Both the position numbers and the translations under genes were made by a program. A stretch of 64,000 nucleotides of DNA from assembly GCF_024171695.1 (NCBI RefSeq), contig NZ_JAMTCF010000003.1:481548-545547 (forward strand), written 5' to 3'. The notes under the pieces were generated by a model. That model saw only the letters and a program-made list of their open reading frames with translations, was not told the origin of the DNA and did not search any database. This stretch comes from Actinosynnema pretiosum (GTDB lineage Bacteria; Actinomycetota; Actinomycetes; Mycobacteriales; Pseudonocardiaceae). Of the stretch, positions 17,826 to 25,853 are shown in pieces; position 1 is the first letter of the stretch, and the number at the start of each line of letters is the position of its first letter.

Positions 17826-18920
17826 TCACCTGGCGAGCCTGCGGGCCGCCTCGTGGCCGAGGCGGGGGGAGTCGGCCGGGACCGAGTCCGGGTCGACGCT
17901 CGCCTGCACCACCCGGTCCTCGTCGCCGACCAGCAGTTCCGCGTCCACCGGCACCGAGCGCTTCACCAGCGCCAGCACCACCGGGCCCAGCTCGTGGTGC
18001 AGCGCGACGCTACCCACTCGGCCTACCACCCGGTCCCCGTGCTTCACCGGGTCGCCGGTCTCCGGCTGCACCTCGCGCGTGCCGTCCAGGTGCAGCAGCA
18101 GCATCCGCCGGGGCGGGCGGCCGACGTTCTGCACCTTCGCCACCGTCTCCTGCCCCCGGTAGCAGCCCTTGTCCAGGTGCACCGCCGAGCCGATCCAGTT
18201 GACCTCGTGCGGGATGGTCTTCTCGTCCGTGTCCACCCCGAGCCGGGGCCGCAGCGACTCCACCCGCAGCGCGGTGAACGCCCAGCTGCCCGCCGCCCGC
18301 GCGCCCGCGCCGGTCAACCGGGACCACCAGTCCGCCAGCTCGCCGCGCGGCACCACCAGGTCCACCGCGTTCTCGCCCGGCCAGGAGACCCGGCGCGCGA
18401 ACCCGCCGCCGGGCAGCGGGGAGACGCCGTCCGGCTCGGCCGGGAGCGGGACGTCCAGCTTCCCGAGCAGCTCCGGCGCGTCCGGCCCGGCCACGGTCAG
18501 CAGCGCCAGCTCGGCCGTCGCGTCGCGCGGCTCCACCTTGGACCAGAACACCATGCGGGACAGGTACTCCAGCAGCGGCGCGGTCGTCTCCGCCTCGACG
18601 TCCAGGTACGCGGTCCCGCCGGTGTTGGCGACCACCGCGTGGTGCTCCACCCGGCCCTGCGCGTCCAGCACCAGCATCTCGGTGCCCCGGTCCTGCGCCA
18701 GCGCGGTGAAGTGCTGGCTGGTCAACGAGTGCAGCCAGGTCAGCCGGTCCTCGCCGGGCACCGCGATGACGCCCCGGTTCGAGCGGTCGAACACCGCGAC
18801 GCCGCGCGCCGCCGCCCGCTGCTCGGAGAACGGGTCGCCGAAGTGCCAGGGCACGCCCTGGTCGGGCGCGCCGTCGAACGGCGCCACGGCGCCGGGCGTG
18901 GTCAGCGTCGGGGAGTTCAC
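17826..18920 (-). CDS. ygfZ: Folate-binding protein YgfZ (Fe-S cluster repair)
   Basis: This 364-aa GcvT-like protein has the YgfZ signature KGCYRGQE at residues 251-258, whose Cys is essential in the family. YgfZ proteins bind tetrahydrofolate and support maintenance of certain iron-sulfur enzymes in the cytoplasm. The GTG start has GGAGACCGA upstream and overlaps the stop of the Fur-family gene by four bases. The upstream extension of the frame belongs to other genes. Confidence 0.92.
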   Translation of the reverse strand: MNSPTLTTPGAVAPFDGAPDQGVPWHFGDPFSEQRAAARGVAVFDRSNRGVIAVPGEDRLTWLHSLTSQHFTALAQDRGTEMLVLDAQGRVEHHAVVANTGGTAYLDVEAETTAPLLEYLSRMVFWSKVEPRDATAELALLTVAGPDAPELLGKLDVPLPAEPDGVSPLPGGGFARRVSWPGENAVDLVVPRGELADWWSRLTGAGARAAGSWAFTALRVESLRPRLGVDTDEKTIPHEVNWIGSAVHLDKGCYRGQETVAKVQNVGRPPRRMLLLHLDGTREVQPETGDPVKHGDRVVGRVGSVALHHELGPVVLALVKRSVPVDAELLVGDEDRVVQASVDPDSVPADSPRLGHEAARRLAR

Positions 18921-19351
18921 TCGGTCTCCTTGAGGCAGTCCCGGCAGGTGCCGGACAGCGCGAGGTGCGTTGCGTCCAGTTCGAACCCGTCCCGCTCGCG
19001 CAGTGTTCCGCACAGCGGTTCCAGCAGCTCGCACGGCACCTCGTCCACCCGGCCGCAGCGGTGGCACACCAGGTGCACGTGCTCGTGCTCGTCCACCGAG
19101 TAGTTCGGCGCGCCGTGGCCGAGGTGGGTGTGCCTGACCAGGCCGAGCCGGTCGAGCAGGTCGAGCGTGCGGTAGACGGTGGTGATGTTGACGGTGGGCG
19201 CGGTCTCCTGGACGCGCGCGCACACCTGCTCGGGGGTCGCGTGGCCGAGCGCGCGCACCGCGTCCAGCACCAGCTGGCGCTGCGGTGTCATCCGCATCCC
19301 CCGTTGGTGCAGTGTGCTGCGCAAAGCCCGCTGCCCGCCCGCCGTGTCCAC
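18917..19351 (-). CDS. nur: Fur-family metalloregulator, Nur-like
   Basis: This 144-aa protein has the Fur winged helix (MTPQRQLVLDAV; NITTVYRTLDLLDRLG) and two CxxC pairs for structural zinc (Cys96/Cys99, Cys136/Cys139). His37, His74, His76, the HEHVH cluster (89, 91, 93) and His129 correspond to the nickel-site and M-site histidines that I recall for Streptomyces Nur, the nickel-responsive repressor of nickel uptake and Fe-SOD. That assignment is by memory of the family. GTG at 19351 is chosen because the homologous N-terminal helix begins there. It is divergent from pabC and coupled to ygfZ. Confidence 0.85.
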   Translation of the reverse strand: MDTAGGQRALRSTLHQRGMRMTPQRQLVLDAVRALGHATPEQVCARVQETAPTVNITTVYRTLDLLDRLGLVRHTHLGHGAPNYSVDEHEHVHLVCHRCGRVDEVPCELLEPLCGTLRERDGFELDATHLALSGTCRDCLKETE

Positions 19352-19387
19352 GACCTCGATGGTAAGCCCGTGGGTAGTCTCGCCCCC

Positions 19388-20230
19388 ATGCGCGTGCTCG
19401 CACTGCTCGACGGAACCCTCGCGGACCCCGACGCCCCGCTCATCCGGGTCGACGACCTCGGCCTCGTGCGCGGTGACGGGATCTTCGAGACGATCCTCGT
19501 CGTCGACGGCAAGACCAGGGAGCTGGGCCCCCACCTCGACCGCCTGGAGCGGTCGGCGGCCATGCTCGACCTGCCCGCGCCGGACCGCGCGGGCTTCGAG
19601 CGGGCGGCGAAGGCGGTGCTGGACGCCTGGTCCGGCAGCGCCGAGATGGCGCTCAAGCTCGTCATGACCAGGGGCGTCGAGGGCGGTGACGGCACCCCCA
19701 CCGGCTTCGCGCTCGGGCTGGAGATCTCGCCGAAGGTGCTCGCGCAGCGCGCGGAGGGCATCGCGGCGGTCACCCTCGACCGGGGGATCGAGCCGGGCCT
19801 CGCCGAGCGCGCCCCGTGGCTGCTGCTCGGCGCGAAGTCCCTGTCGTACGCGGTGAACATGGCCGCGCTGCGCGAGGCGGAGCGCAGGGGCGCGGCCGAG
19901 GTGGTCTTCACGACCTCCGGCGGCTCGGTGCTGGAGGGCCCGACGTCCACCCTGATCGCGGTGCGCGGCCGGACCCTGACCACGCCGCCCGCGACGCTGG
20001 GCATCCTGCCCGGCACGACGCAGGCCGTGCTGTTCCAGGCCGCCGAGAAGGCCGGGTGGACGGTCGTCGTCGAGCCGATCGCGGCCGAGGAGCTGCTCAC
20101 CGCCGACGCGGTGCTGCTGGTGTCGAGCGTCCGCACGATCACCCGCGTGCACACCCTGGACGGGAAGGCGCTGCCCGACTCGACCGCGCTGCACGCGGAG
20201 CTGCACGCGCTCTACGAGTCGCAGTACTAG
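19388..20230 (+). CDS. pabC: Aminodeoxychorismate lyase (PLP class IV)
   Basis: This 280-aa fold-type IV PLP enzyme has the cofactor lysine in LLLGAKSLSYA (about residue 153), the N-terminal LVRGDGIFETI and the C-terminal GSVLEGPTSTLIAV that contact phosphate and the cofactor. PabC releases pyruvate from 4-amino-4-deoxychorismate to give p-aminobenzoate for folate, which fits the folate-binding ygfZ next door. D-amino-acid or branched-chain transaminases are related alternatives. It ends at a perfect palindrome shared with pxpC. Confidence 0.85.
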   Translation: MRVLALLDGTLADPDAPLIRVDDLGLVRGDGIFETILVVDGKTRELGPHLDRLERSAAMLDLPAPDRAGFERAAKAVLDAWSGSAEMALKLVMTRGVEGGDGTPTGFALGLEISPKVLAQRAEGIAAVTLDRGIEPGLAERAPWLLLGAKSLSYAVNMAALREAERRGAAEVVFTTSGGSVLEGPTSTLIAVRGRTLTTPPATLGILPGTTQAVLFQAAEKAGWTVVVEPIAAEELLTADAVLLVSSVRTITRVHTLDGKALPDSTALHAELHALYESQY

Positions 20231-20255
20231 GGGCGCGGTACCAGGAGAGAGCGGT

Positions 20256-20279
20256 CGGGGGACCCGCGCGGGTCCCCCG
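20256..20279. terminator. Bidirectional terminator between pabC and pxpC
   Basis: A perfect 24-bp palindrome (half-site CGGGGGACCCGC) lies between the convergent stops of pabC and pxpC. It can fold on either strand, so it can end both transcripts. Confidence 0.75.
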
Positions 20280-20281
20280 CG

Positions 20282-21139
20282 TCAGCGCTCGACCCTGAAC
20301 CTGAGGCGCGTGCCCGGCCTCGCCTGGCCGAGCCCCGGCAGCGCGCGCTCCGCGACGACCCCGATCACCGGGTAACCCCCGGTCGTGGGGTGGTCGGCGA
20401 GGAACACCACGGGCTGGCCGTCGGCGGGCACCTGCACCGCGCCGGTCACCAGGCCCTCGCTGGGCAGCTCCCGGCCGGTCGCCGCGCCGGTGCGCCGCAG
20501 CGCCGTCCCGGCCAGCCGCAGCCCGACCCGGTTGCTCCGGTCCGACACCACCCAGCTCCCGGCGGTCAGCTGCCCGGCCGGGTCGGGGAACCAGTCGTCG
20601 CGCGGCCCCAGCAGCACCGGGACCTCGACCTCGTCGGGCGCGCGGGCGGGCAGCAGCACGTCGACGCCGACCGGGATGCCGGTCGGCTCGCCCAGCGGCA
20701 GCACGTCGCCCCGCTCGACGGGGTCCGGGCCGATCCCGGACAGCAGGTCCGACGACCGGCTGCCCAGCTGCTCGGGCACCGAGATCCCGCCGGACACCGC
20801 GAGGTAGCAGCGCAAGCCGGAGGTCGGGGTCCCGACCTCCAGCTCGTCGCCGTCGACGAGGTGGCAGGGCGAGTCGCGTGCCCTGCCGTTGACCCGCACC
20901 GCGACCTGCGGACCGGTGACCGCGACCGTGCACGAGCCGGTCGCCACCACCGCCAGGCCGCCCAGCAGCAGCTCCAGCCCGGCCGCGCCGTCGGCGTTGC
21001 CGACGAGCCGGTTGGCCAGCGCCAGCGACGCCCGGTCCAGCGCCCCGGAGGGCGGCACGCCCAGGTGGGCGTGGCCGGGTCGGCCGAAGTCCTGCACGAG
21101 CGCCTGCGGTCCGGTCCGCAGGACGCGGAGCGTTCTCAC
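20282..21139 (-). CDS. pxpC: 5-oxoprolinase subunit PxpC (KipA, biotin-dependent carboxyltransferase-like)
   Basis: This 285-aa protein starts VRTLRVLRTGPQALVQDFGR and contains HLGVPPSGALDRASLALAN, the conserved start of KipA/PxpC. In the PxpABC complex it helps open 5-oxoproline to glutamate using ATP. The GTG start overlaps the stop of a 51-codon ORF by four bases, so translation is coupled. pxpB lies just upstream. No pxpA-like (LamB/YcsF) gene is in the window. Confidence 0.9.
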   Translation of the reverse strand: MRTLRVLRTGPQALVQDFGRPGHAHLGVPPSGALDRASLALANRLVGNADGAAGLELLLGGLAVVATGSCTVAVTGPQVAVRVNGRARDSPCHLVDGDELEVGTPTSGLRCYLAVSGGISVPEQLGSRSSDLLSGIGPDPVERGDVLPLGEPTGIPVGVDVLLPARAPDEVEVPVLLGPRDDWFPDPAGQLTAGSWVVSDRSNRVGLRLAGTALRRTGAATGRELPSEGLVTGAVQVPADGQPVVFLADHPTTGGYPVIGVVAERALPGLGQARPGTRLRFRVER

Positions 21140-21291
21140 ATTCCCACCTCGTTGTCCGACTCGCGCTCGGCGCGCTCCTCGGAGACCGCGGTGTGCCGCG
21201 TCTGGTTGGCGAGCGAGTGCTCCTCGGAGCTGCTCGCGGGCCGCGAGGGAACGCCGAGGCGCAGCCGCTTCGGGTTTGCCAGTGAACTCAT
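21136..21291 (-). CDS. 51-aa small protein coupled to pxpC
   Basis: A small polar, charged protein starts MSSLANPKRLRLGVPSRP and ends ERESDNEVGM, rich in Ser, Arg and Glu and with no membrane segment or cysteine. It has one of the strongest ribosome-binding sites in the window (GGGAGGAGGTGG, 5-6 bases before ATG). Its final ATG-TGA overlaps the pxpC GTG. A perfect 16-bp palindrome lies about 40 bases upstream. No family is recognised. It could be a small regulatory subunit, a peptide precursor or a translation-coupling leader. Confidence 0.6.
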   Translation of the reverse strand: MSSLANPKRLRLGVPSRPASSSEEHSLANQTRHTAVSEERAERESDNEVGM

Positions 21292-21331
21292 ATCTTCCAC
21301 CTCCTCCCGTTCTGCACAGTGCCGAAAGTCC

Positions 21332-21347
21332 TTCGTAGTACTACGAA
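21332..21347. promoter_or_regulatory. Perfect 16-bp palindrome upstream of the small ORF
   Basis: TTCGTAGT followed directly by ACTACGAA is an exact inverted repeat in the 114-bp gap between pxpB and the small ORF. Its size and AT-rich centre suit a dimeric repressor site, and imply that the small ORF and pxpC have their own regulated promoter. Confidence 0.6.
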
Positions 21348-21405
21348 ACAACGCGGGGGTTCCCCCGGTTGTGCCCCTTCACCCGCGCGAGTCGGGTCGC
21401 CTCGG

Positions 21406-22008
21406 TCACAACGCCTCGAAGCGCACCCGGTCACCCGGAGCCAGCAGTGCCGGTTCGTCCCGCGCGGGGTCGAACAGCGGCGCGTCCGTCGTGCCGATCA
21501 ACCGCCACCCGCCGGGCGTCGCCCTCGGGTAGGCGGCGGTGAACTCGCCCGCCACGGCGACCGAACCGGCCGGGACGCGGGTCCTCGGCGAGTCCAGCCT
21601 CGGCTGCCGCAGCGGCTCCGGCAGGCCGGTCAGGTAGCCGAAGCCGGGCGCGAAGCCGCAGAAGGCCACCTCGTACTCGGCCCCGGTGTGCAGCGCGACC
21701 ACCTCGTCCACCGCCAGGCCCGCCGTCTCCGCGACCAGCTCCAGGTCCGGCCCGTCGTAGCGGACCGGCAGCACGACCTCGCGCGCCCGCGCCGGGGCGA
21801 CGGCCGACAGGTCGAGCCCGTCGAGCAGCTCGCGCACCGCCCCCAGCCCGCCGGGCGCGGCCTTGACCAGCACCGTCCTGGCGGCCGGGACGACCTCGTC
21901 GACCTGCGGCAGGTCGGCGGAGCGCACCGCCGCGCGCACCGCGGCGACCTCGTCCAGCGAACCCACCTCGACGAGCACCGCGTCGGAGCCGCACCGCCGC
22001 ACCCGCAT
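21406..22008 (-). CDS. pxpB: 5-oxoprolinase subunit PxpB (KipI)
   Basis: This 200-aa allophanate-hydrolase subunit-1-like protein has the family core EVAFCGFAPGFGYLTGLP and the C-terminal PGGWRLIGTTDAPLFDP. It is the partner of PxpC. ATG at 22008 is chosen as the first in-frame start. Unlike the usual arrangement it is separated from pxpC by a small ORF and a candidate operator. Confidence 0.9.
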   Translation of the reverse strand: MRVRRCGSDAVLVEVGSLDEVAAVRAAVRSADLPQVDEVVPAARTVLVKAAPGGLGAVRELLDGLDLSAVAPARAREVVLPVRYDGPDLELVAETAGLAVDEVVALHTGAEYEVAFCGFAPGFGYLTGLPEPLRQPRLDSPRTRVPAGSVAVAGEFTAAYPRATPGGWRLIGTTDAPLFDPARDEPALLAPGDRVRFEAL

Positions 22009-22446
22009 GGCCCTCCGCCCGGATCGGTTGGTCTGGATCGTCTGATTGTTGGATTGTTCAACAACCCGTGCGAAGGGCTATCCCCCGAACGGGCGGTGGT
22101 GTCGTGCGTGCTCCCCGTGGCGGGGCCGGTCGGGAGCCCCCGTCGGGGCTCGGCCGGTGGTCCGGTCCGCGTGGTCGGGAACGGCGGCCGTGGAACGCCG
22201 CCGGTGGTGCGCCGGGCCCGGCTCGCGCCGGGCTGGTCCGCTCTTCGCCGGGTGTCCGACCGGCGGGTCGCGCCGGTCGGGTGGCCTCGGGGACCGGGGT
22301 GGGGTCCCGCTCGGCCGGTGGGCCGGACCCGGCTCGCGCCGGGCCCGACCTCCTCGCTGCCTCGCCGTTCAGTGGTCTTGCGGTCCTGCCGGTCCTGCCG
22401 GTGCTGCGGTCTCGCGGTCCTGCCGTTCCGGGAGGTCGGCCCGGTG
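22009..22446. other. Intergenic stretch without a supported gene
   Basis: The first 70 bases are AT-richer and include GATCGTCTGATTGTTGGATT, probably the pxpB promoter area. The rest is very GC-rich, with short Gly/Arg/Pro-rich frames on both strands and repeated CGCGCCGGG-like words. I see no gene in it. Confidence 0.5.
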
Positions 22447-23082
22447 CTAGCCGACGACCCGGCGCAGGTGCGCCGAGGAGTGCGGCTGCATGGGCTGGCC
22501 GACCATCGCGCGCTCCTCGACGTACGCCAGGTCGCCGTTGTTGACGATGCCGTACAGCCGCTGCGCGCCGGTCACCTCCTTGGCGGTCGCCGTGCGGACC
22601 ACCGCGTCGGTGCCGAACTCCCAGGAGGTCTGGTTGCGGGGCTTGCCGTAGAACAGCTCCACGATCCCGGTGTTGTGCGTCAGCAGCACCTCGATCGTGT
22701 CGTCGGGCTGCGGGCGCCAGAAGCCGGTCTCGCGCGCGGCCTGCCTGATCACCGCGCCGTCCTCGTCCAGCAGCCACGACCGCGCCTCGTAGTAGAGGAA
22801 CGGCCGCCCGTCGTGGGCGAACGTGACCTGCTGGCCGAACCGGTACGGGCCCTCGATCGTGGGGTACACGATCTCGCCCTCACCGCGCCACACGCCCACC
22901 AGCGGCAGCAGCGCGAGGCACGCGTCGTGCAGCGAGGGGCCCTCCCGCAGGTTCGCGGTGTCCGCCGGGACCGGCAGGTCGTCGAACTGGGGGAGGTTGA
23001 GGGCGCGCGTCGACTCGGCGCGCTCCGCGGCAGCCTGGACCGCGGCGTCGCCGCTGCCGGGGGCCGGCGTCTGCTCTGCCAT
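22447..23082 (-). CDS. Nitrobindin-like heme-binding beta-barrel (FABP family)
   Basis: This 211-aa protein has the nitrobindin GxWxGxG motif ([14 protein letters not shown]), a beta-barrel-like middle ([40 protein letters not shown]) and a C-terminal [12 protein letters not shown] segment where family members carry the heme-ligating His. Nitrobindins bind ferric heme and react with nitric oxide or peroxynitrite. ATG at 23082 overlaps the stop of a 32-aa membrane peptide, so the two are probably co-translated. Confidence 0.87.
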   Translation of the reverse strand: MAEQTPAPGSGDAAVQAAAERAESTRALNLPQFDDLPVPADTANLREGPSLHDACLALLPLVGVWRGEGEIVYPTIEGPYRFGQQVTFAHDGRPFLYYEARSWLLDEDGAVIRQAARETGFWRPQPDDTIEVLLTHNTGIVELFYGKPRNQTSWEFGTDAVVRTATAKEVTGAQRLYGIVNNGDLAYVEERAMVGQPMQPHSSAHLRRVVG

Positions 23083-23180
23083 CACCGCTGGTCGGAGAAC
23101 AGCCGGTACACGACGTACCCGGCGAACCACGTGATGAGCAACGACACGAGGACCAGCAGCGTGGTGAAGAAGTGTTCCAC
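23082..23180 (-). CDS. 32-aa single-pass membrane peptide
   Basis: A short frame from GTG at 23180 encodes a single hydrophobic helix ([20 protein letters not shown]) with a short polar end (FSDQR). Its stop TGATG overlaps the nitrobindin ATG by one base. The composition, codon bias and coupling argue that it is real. I believe similar peptides occur upstream of nitrobindin genes in other actinobacteria, but cannot verify this here. It may anchor or regulate its partner at the membrane. Confidence 0.65.
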   Translation of the reverse strand: MEHFFTTLLVLVSLLITWFAGYVVYRLFSDQR

Positions 23181-23419
23181 TCCGCAAGTTTACCGTCACC
23201 GGGCGTCGTGGCGCGGGACTCGGTGGCGAAGACCACCGGGCGCGTCGCCACTTGACCGAGCCAGAAAACGATCAAGATGATGGGTCGCACACCCGGAAGC
23301 GGCCCAGGGGTTGGGTTTCCGGCTCCCGGAGGACCTCGCGACCGCCCGTGACCGGCTCCCCCGGACGACCCGCGAACGACCCTCGGACGGCCCGCGAACG
23401 ACCTCGCCCGGACGCGCGA

Positions 23420-23450
23420 GGGCCCCGGCGGCCGAACGCCACCGGGGCCC
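23420..23450 (-). terminator. Hairpin downstream of the sseC-type gene
   Basis: GGGCCCCGG pairs with CCGGGGCCC across an internal GC-rich loop, about 20 bases beyond the stop of the minus-strand DUF1416 gene. It is a likely end of the sulfur operon. Confidence 0.6.
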
Positions 23451-23467
23451 GCGCGGTGCTCGACCGG

Positions 23468-23770
23468 TCAGGCGACCGCGACCTCGACCGCGTGCACGCC
23501 GGGACCGCCCGCCGTCACCGCGGCCTCGCCGTTGCCCGACCGGTGCAGCGCCCGCACCGTCCAGTCGCCGGGCGCCGCGTAGAAGCGGAACTCGCCCTGC
23601 TCGGACGACACCACCTCGGCGGTGAACTCGCCGGACGAGTCCAGCAGCCGCACGTACGCGCCGCCGACCGGCGCGCCCTCGGCGCTGACCCGGCCCGACA
23701 GCACCACCTCGTTCGCGCTCACGTTCAGCTCCACGCCCTGCTGGGGCGCCCCGCAACCCGCCGCGCTCAT
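23468..23770 (-). CDS. sseC: DUF1416 protein (SseC-like)
   Basis: This 100-aa protein begins MSAAGCGAPQQGVELN and has a transthyretin-like/Ig-like beta fold suggested by VSAEGAPVGGAYVRLLDSSGE and FRFYAAPGDWTVRALHRSG. In mycobacteria the equivalent gene (sseC) sits directly after the rhodanese gene, as here. It overlaps sseA by one base of ATGA. A role in sulfur handling is inferred from context only. Cys6 is conserved-looking. Confidence 0.9.
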   Translation of the reverse strand: MSAAGCGAPQQGVELNVSANEVVLSGRVSAEGAPVGGAYVRLLDSSGEFTAEVVSSEQGEFRFYAAPGDWTVRALHRSGNGEAAVTAGGPGVHAVEVAVA

Positions 23771-24615
23771 CACGCCTCCTTGCCGGAGCCGAGCTCGACC
23801 GGCACGCCGATCAGCGAGCCGTACTCGGTCCACGATCCGTCGTAGTTCTTCACGTCCGAGTGCCCGAGCAGCTCGTGCAGCGCGAACCAGCTGTGCGAGG
23901 AGCGCTCGCCGATGCGGCAGTACGCGATGGTGCTGAGCGAGCCGTCCAGGCCCGCCTCCGCGTACAGCGCGGTCAGCTCCTCGTCGGACTTGAACGTGCC
24001 GTCCTCGTTGGCGGTCTTGCTCCACGGCACGTTGATCGCCGTGGGGATGTGCCCGCCGCGCTGCGCCTGCTCCTGCGGCAGGTGCGCGGGCGCGAGCAGC
24101 TTGCCGCTGAACTCGTCGGGGGAGCGCACGTCCACCAGGTTCTTCGCGCCGATCGCCTCGACGACCTCGTCGCGGAAGGCCCGGATCGACAGGTCCTGCT
24201 CCTGGGCCTGGTAGGTGGTCGCCTCGCGCTCCACGACCTCCTTGTCCAGGGGGCGGCCGTCCAGCTCCCACTTCTTGCGACCGCCGTCGACCAGCTTCAC
24301 GGCCTCGTGGCCGTACAGCTTGAAGTACCAGTAGGCGTACGCGGCGAACCAGTTGTTGTTGCCGCCGTACAGGATCACCGTGTCGGAGTTCGCGATGCCC
24401 TTGGCGGACAGCAGCTTCTCGAAGCCCGCGCGGTCGACGAAGTCGCGGCGGACCGGGTCCTGCAGCTCGGTGCGCCAGTCGATCCGCACCGCGCCGGGGA
24501 GGTGGCCCCCCTCGTAGGCGGTGGTGTCCTCGTCGACCTCGACGAACACCACGCCGGGCGCGGTGAGGTTCTCCTCGGCCCAGGCGGCGGAGACCAGGAC
24601 GTCTGCACGGCTCAT
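23770..24615 (-). CDS. sseA: Thiosulfate sulfurtransferase (tandem rhodanese)
   Basis: This 281-aa protein has two rhodanese domains. The inactive N-terminal domain has the non-cysteine loop YGGNNNWFA. The active C-terminal domain has Cys233 in the loop CRIGERS, which matches actinobacterial CysA/SseA enzymes. It transfers sulfane sulfur from thiosulfate to cyanide or thiols. ATG is the natural start. It is cotranscribed with DUF4395 and sseC, behind a cysteine-containing leader ORF. Confidence 0.93.
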   Translation of the reverse strand: MSRADVLVSAAWAEENLTAPGVVFVEVDEDTTAYEGGHLPGAVRIDWRTELQDPVRRDFVDRAGFEKLLSAKGIANSDTVILYGGNNNWFAAYAYWYFKLYGHEAVKLVDGGRKKWELDGRPLDKEVVEREATTYQAQEQDLSIRAFRDEVVEAIGAKNLVDVRSPDEFSGKLLAPAHLPQEQAQRGGHIPTAINVPWSKTANEDGTFKSDEELTALYAEAGLDGSLSTIAYCRIGERSSHSWFALHELLGHSDVKNYDGSWTEYGSLIGVPVELGSGKEA

Positions 24616-24717
24616 CGAGCGGCTCCCATTCGTTGTGCGGAACTGCGGTTTCGGGTCTGCGGTCGTGCTCTCGGGGGCCGAGCGGGGCTGTGCTCGGCGG
24701 CGGGGGCTCGGGGCTGG

Positions 24718-25152
24718 TCAGGTGCGGGGCGCGAGCGCCGGGGCGATGCGGCGGACCAGCAGGAACAGCTCGCAGCCGAGGCACAGCCCCAGCGCGGCGT
24801 TCAGCAGGGCCGCGGTCAGCGCGGCCGACGTGGCCACCACGCCCAGCGCCGTCCAGCCCGCCGCGTAGCCGACCGTGCCGACCAGCGCGAAGGCGAACCC
24901 GACGCCCTGGGCGAACCGCAGCGGCGCCGCGTCCTCCCGCTCCGCCTCCGGCAGCCTGGGCTGCAGGACCCGCCGGTACACGTGCCCCCACGGGTTGAGC
25001 CGCAGCGACACGAAGGCGCACATCGCGAACAGGAAGGTCTGCGCGGCCAGCAGCCGCCACGAGCCGGTGAGCAGCACCAGCACCAGCACCGCGCTGGTGA
25101 ACCAGGCGCTGAACCTGGCTCCCCTGGGATCGACGGGGACGTCTTTCGGCAC
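24718..25152 (-). CDS. DUF4395 membrane protein
   Basis: This 144-aa protein has about four hydrophobic helices and a CLGCELFLLVRRI motif near the C-terminus. It matches the DUF4395 family, which is repeatedly linked to rhodanese and thioredoxin genes in actinobacteria. The Cys pair in the last helix could take part in sulfur or redox transfer across the membrane (inference). The GTG start at 25152 is preceded by GGAGGTCGCC. It lies between the leader ORF and sseA. Confidence 0.87.
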   Translation of the reverse strand: MPKDVPVDPRGARFSAWFTSAVLVLVLLTGSWRLLAAQTFLFAMCAFVSLRLNPWGHVYRRVLQPRLPEAEREDAAPLRFAQGVGFAFALVGTVGYAAGWTALGVVATSAALTAALLNAALGLCLGCELFLLVRRIAPALAPRT

Positions 25153-25244
25153 GGCGACCTCCTGGCGTTGGCGTCAGGGGCGGTGGGGACGGGTGGCGCG
25201 CTCGGCGCGGTCACGCTCGGCGCGGTCACGACGACCTCGGCGGG

Positions 25245-25322
25245 TCAGCCCGCCGTGCGACACAGGCTGCTGCGGACGCGGCACAGGTCCACCGCGAGTC
25301 GCTTGGTCAGCAGCGCGTTCAT
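25245..25322 (-). CDS. 25-aa cysteine/arginine leader peptide of the sulfur operon
   Basis: A short frame from ATG at 25322 contains LLTKRLAVDLCRV and then LCR, ending TGA. This is the recognised actinobacterial putative-leader-peptide pattern found upstream of sulfur-metabolism genes. It has two Cys-Arg pairs. The likely role is translational or transcriptional attenuation: ribosome stalling at the Cys codons when cysteine is scarce would open the downstream DUF4395-sseA-sseC message. The 92-bp gap after it contains a direct repeat of GTGACCGCGCCGAGC (minus strand). Confidence 0.75.
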   Translation of the reverse strand: MNALLTKRLAVDLCRVRSSLCRTAG

Positions 25323-25387
25323 GCCGTCGAGGGTAGCCGCTGGTCCCTGCCACCGGGAGTGGTGTCCAGGGGTTGGGAGGATCGGGT

Positions 25388-25813
25388 TCACCCGTCCGAC
25401 GGGCGGGGCGGCCCGGTGAGCGCGCCGGACAGCTCCTCGGCGTCCGGCACGCCGGTGACCCGCAGCAGTTCGGTCCCGCGCCGGTCGTAGGCGATGGTGG
25501 TCGGGGTGCCGAGCACCCCCAGGTCGGCGGCCAGCGCGGGCCGCTCGGTCACGTCCAGCTCGGCCAGGCGCAGGCCACCGGTCCGCTCGACCAGCGCGCC
25601 CAGCACCTGCCGGCTGCGGCGGCAGCCCGCGCAGAACCGCGTCGTCACCTGCACCAGGGTCACCTCGGCGTCCGGGTCGAGCAGCGCCCGCACCTCGGCG
25701 GGCAGCCCGCGCCGCCGGGCGGGCGCCCGGACCCGGCCGCGCCCGCGCGTCGCGACGGCGACCGCCGCCACCACCGCGAGCGCGGCCAGCAGGCCGAGCA
25801 GGCCCCCGGTCAC
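25388..25813 (-). CDS. Thioredoxin-like protein with an N-terminal membrane anchor
   Basis: This 141-aa protein has one N-terminal hydrophobic helix (GLLGLLAALAVVAAVAV) followed by a thioredoxin-like domain with the redox motif CAGC in TTRFCAGCRRSRQ and the cis-Pro region LGTPTTIAYD. The domain probably faces outward or lies at the membrane. It is just upstream of the leader ORF and DUF4395, consistent with a shared thiol/sulfur function. The GTG start is the only good one. Confidence 0.87.
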   Translation of the reverse strand: MTGGLLGLLAALAVVAAVAVATRGRGRVRAPARRRGLPAEVRALLDPDAEVTLVQVTTRFCAGCRRSRQVLGALVERTGGLRLAELDVTERPALAADLGVLGTPTTIAYDRRGTELLRVTGVPDAEELSGALTGPPRPSDG

Positions 25814-25853
25814 GCGGGCGCCCCAGGGAACCCGCCGCGACCGGGGGCCGCGC

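Noticed and set aside
22068..22544. 158-codon plus-strand frame in the gap after pxpB
   Set aside because: Gly/Arg/Pro-rich, overlaps the nitrobindin gene antisense, no domain.
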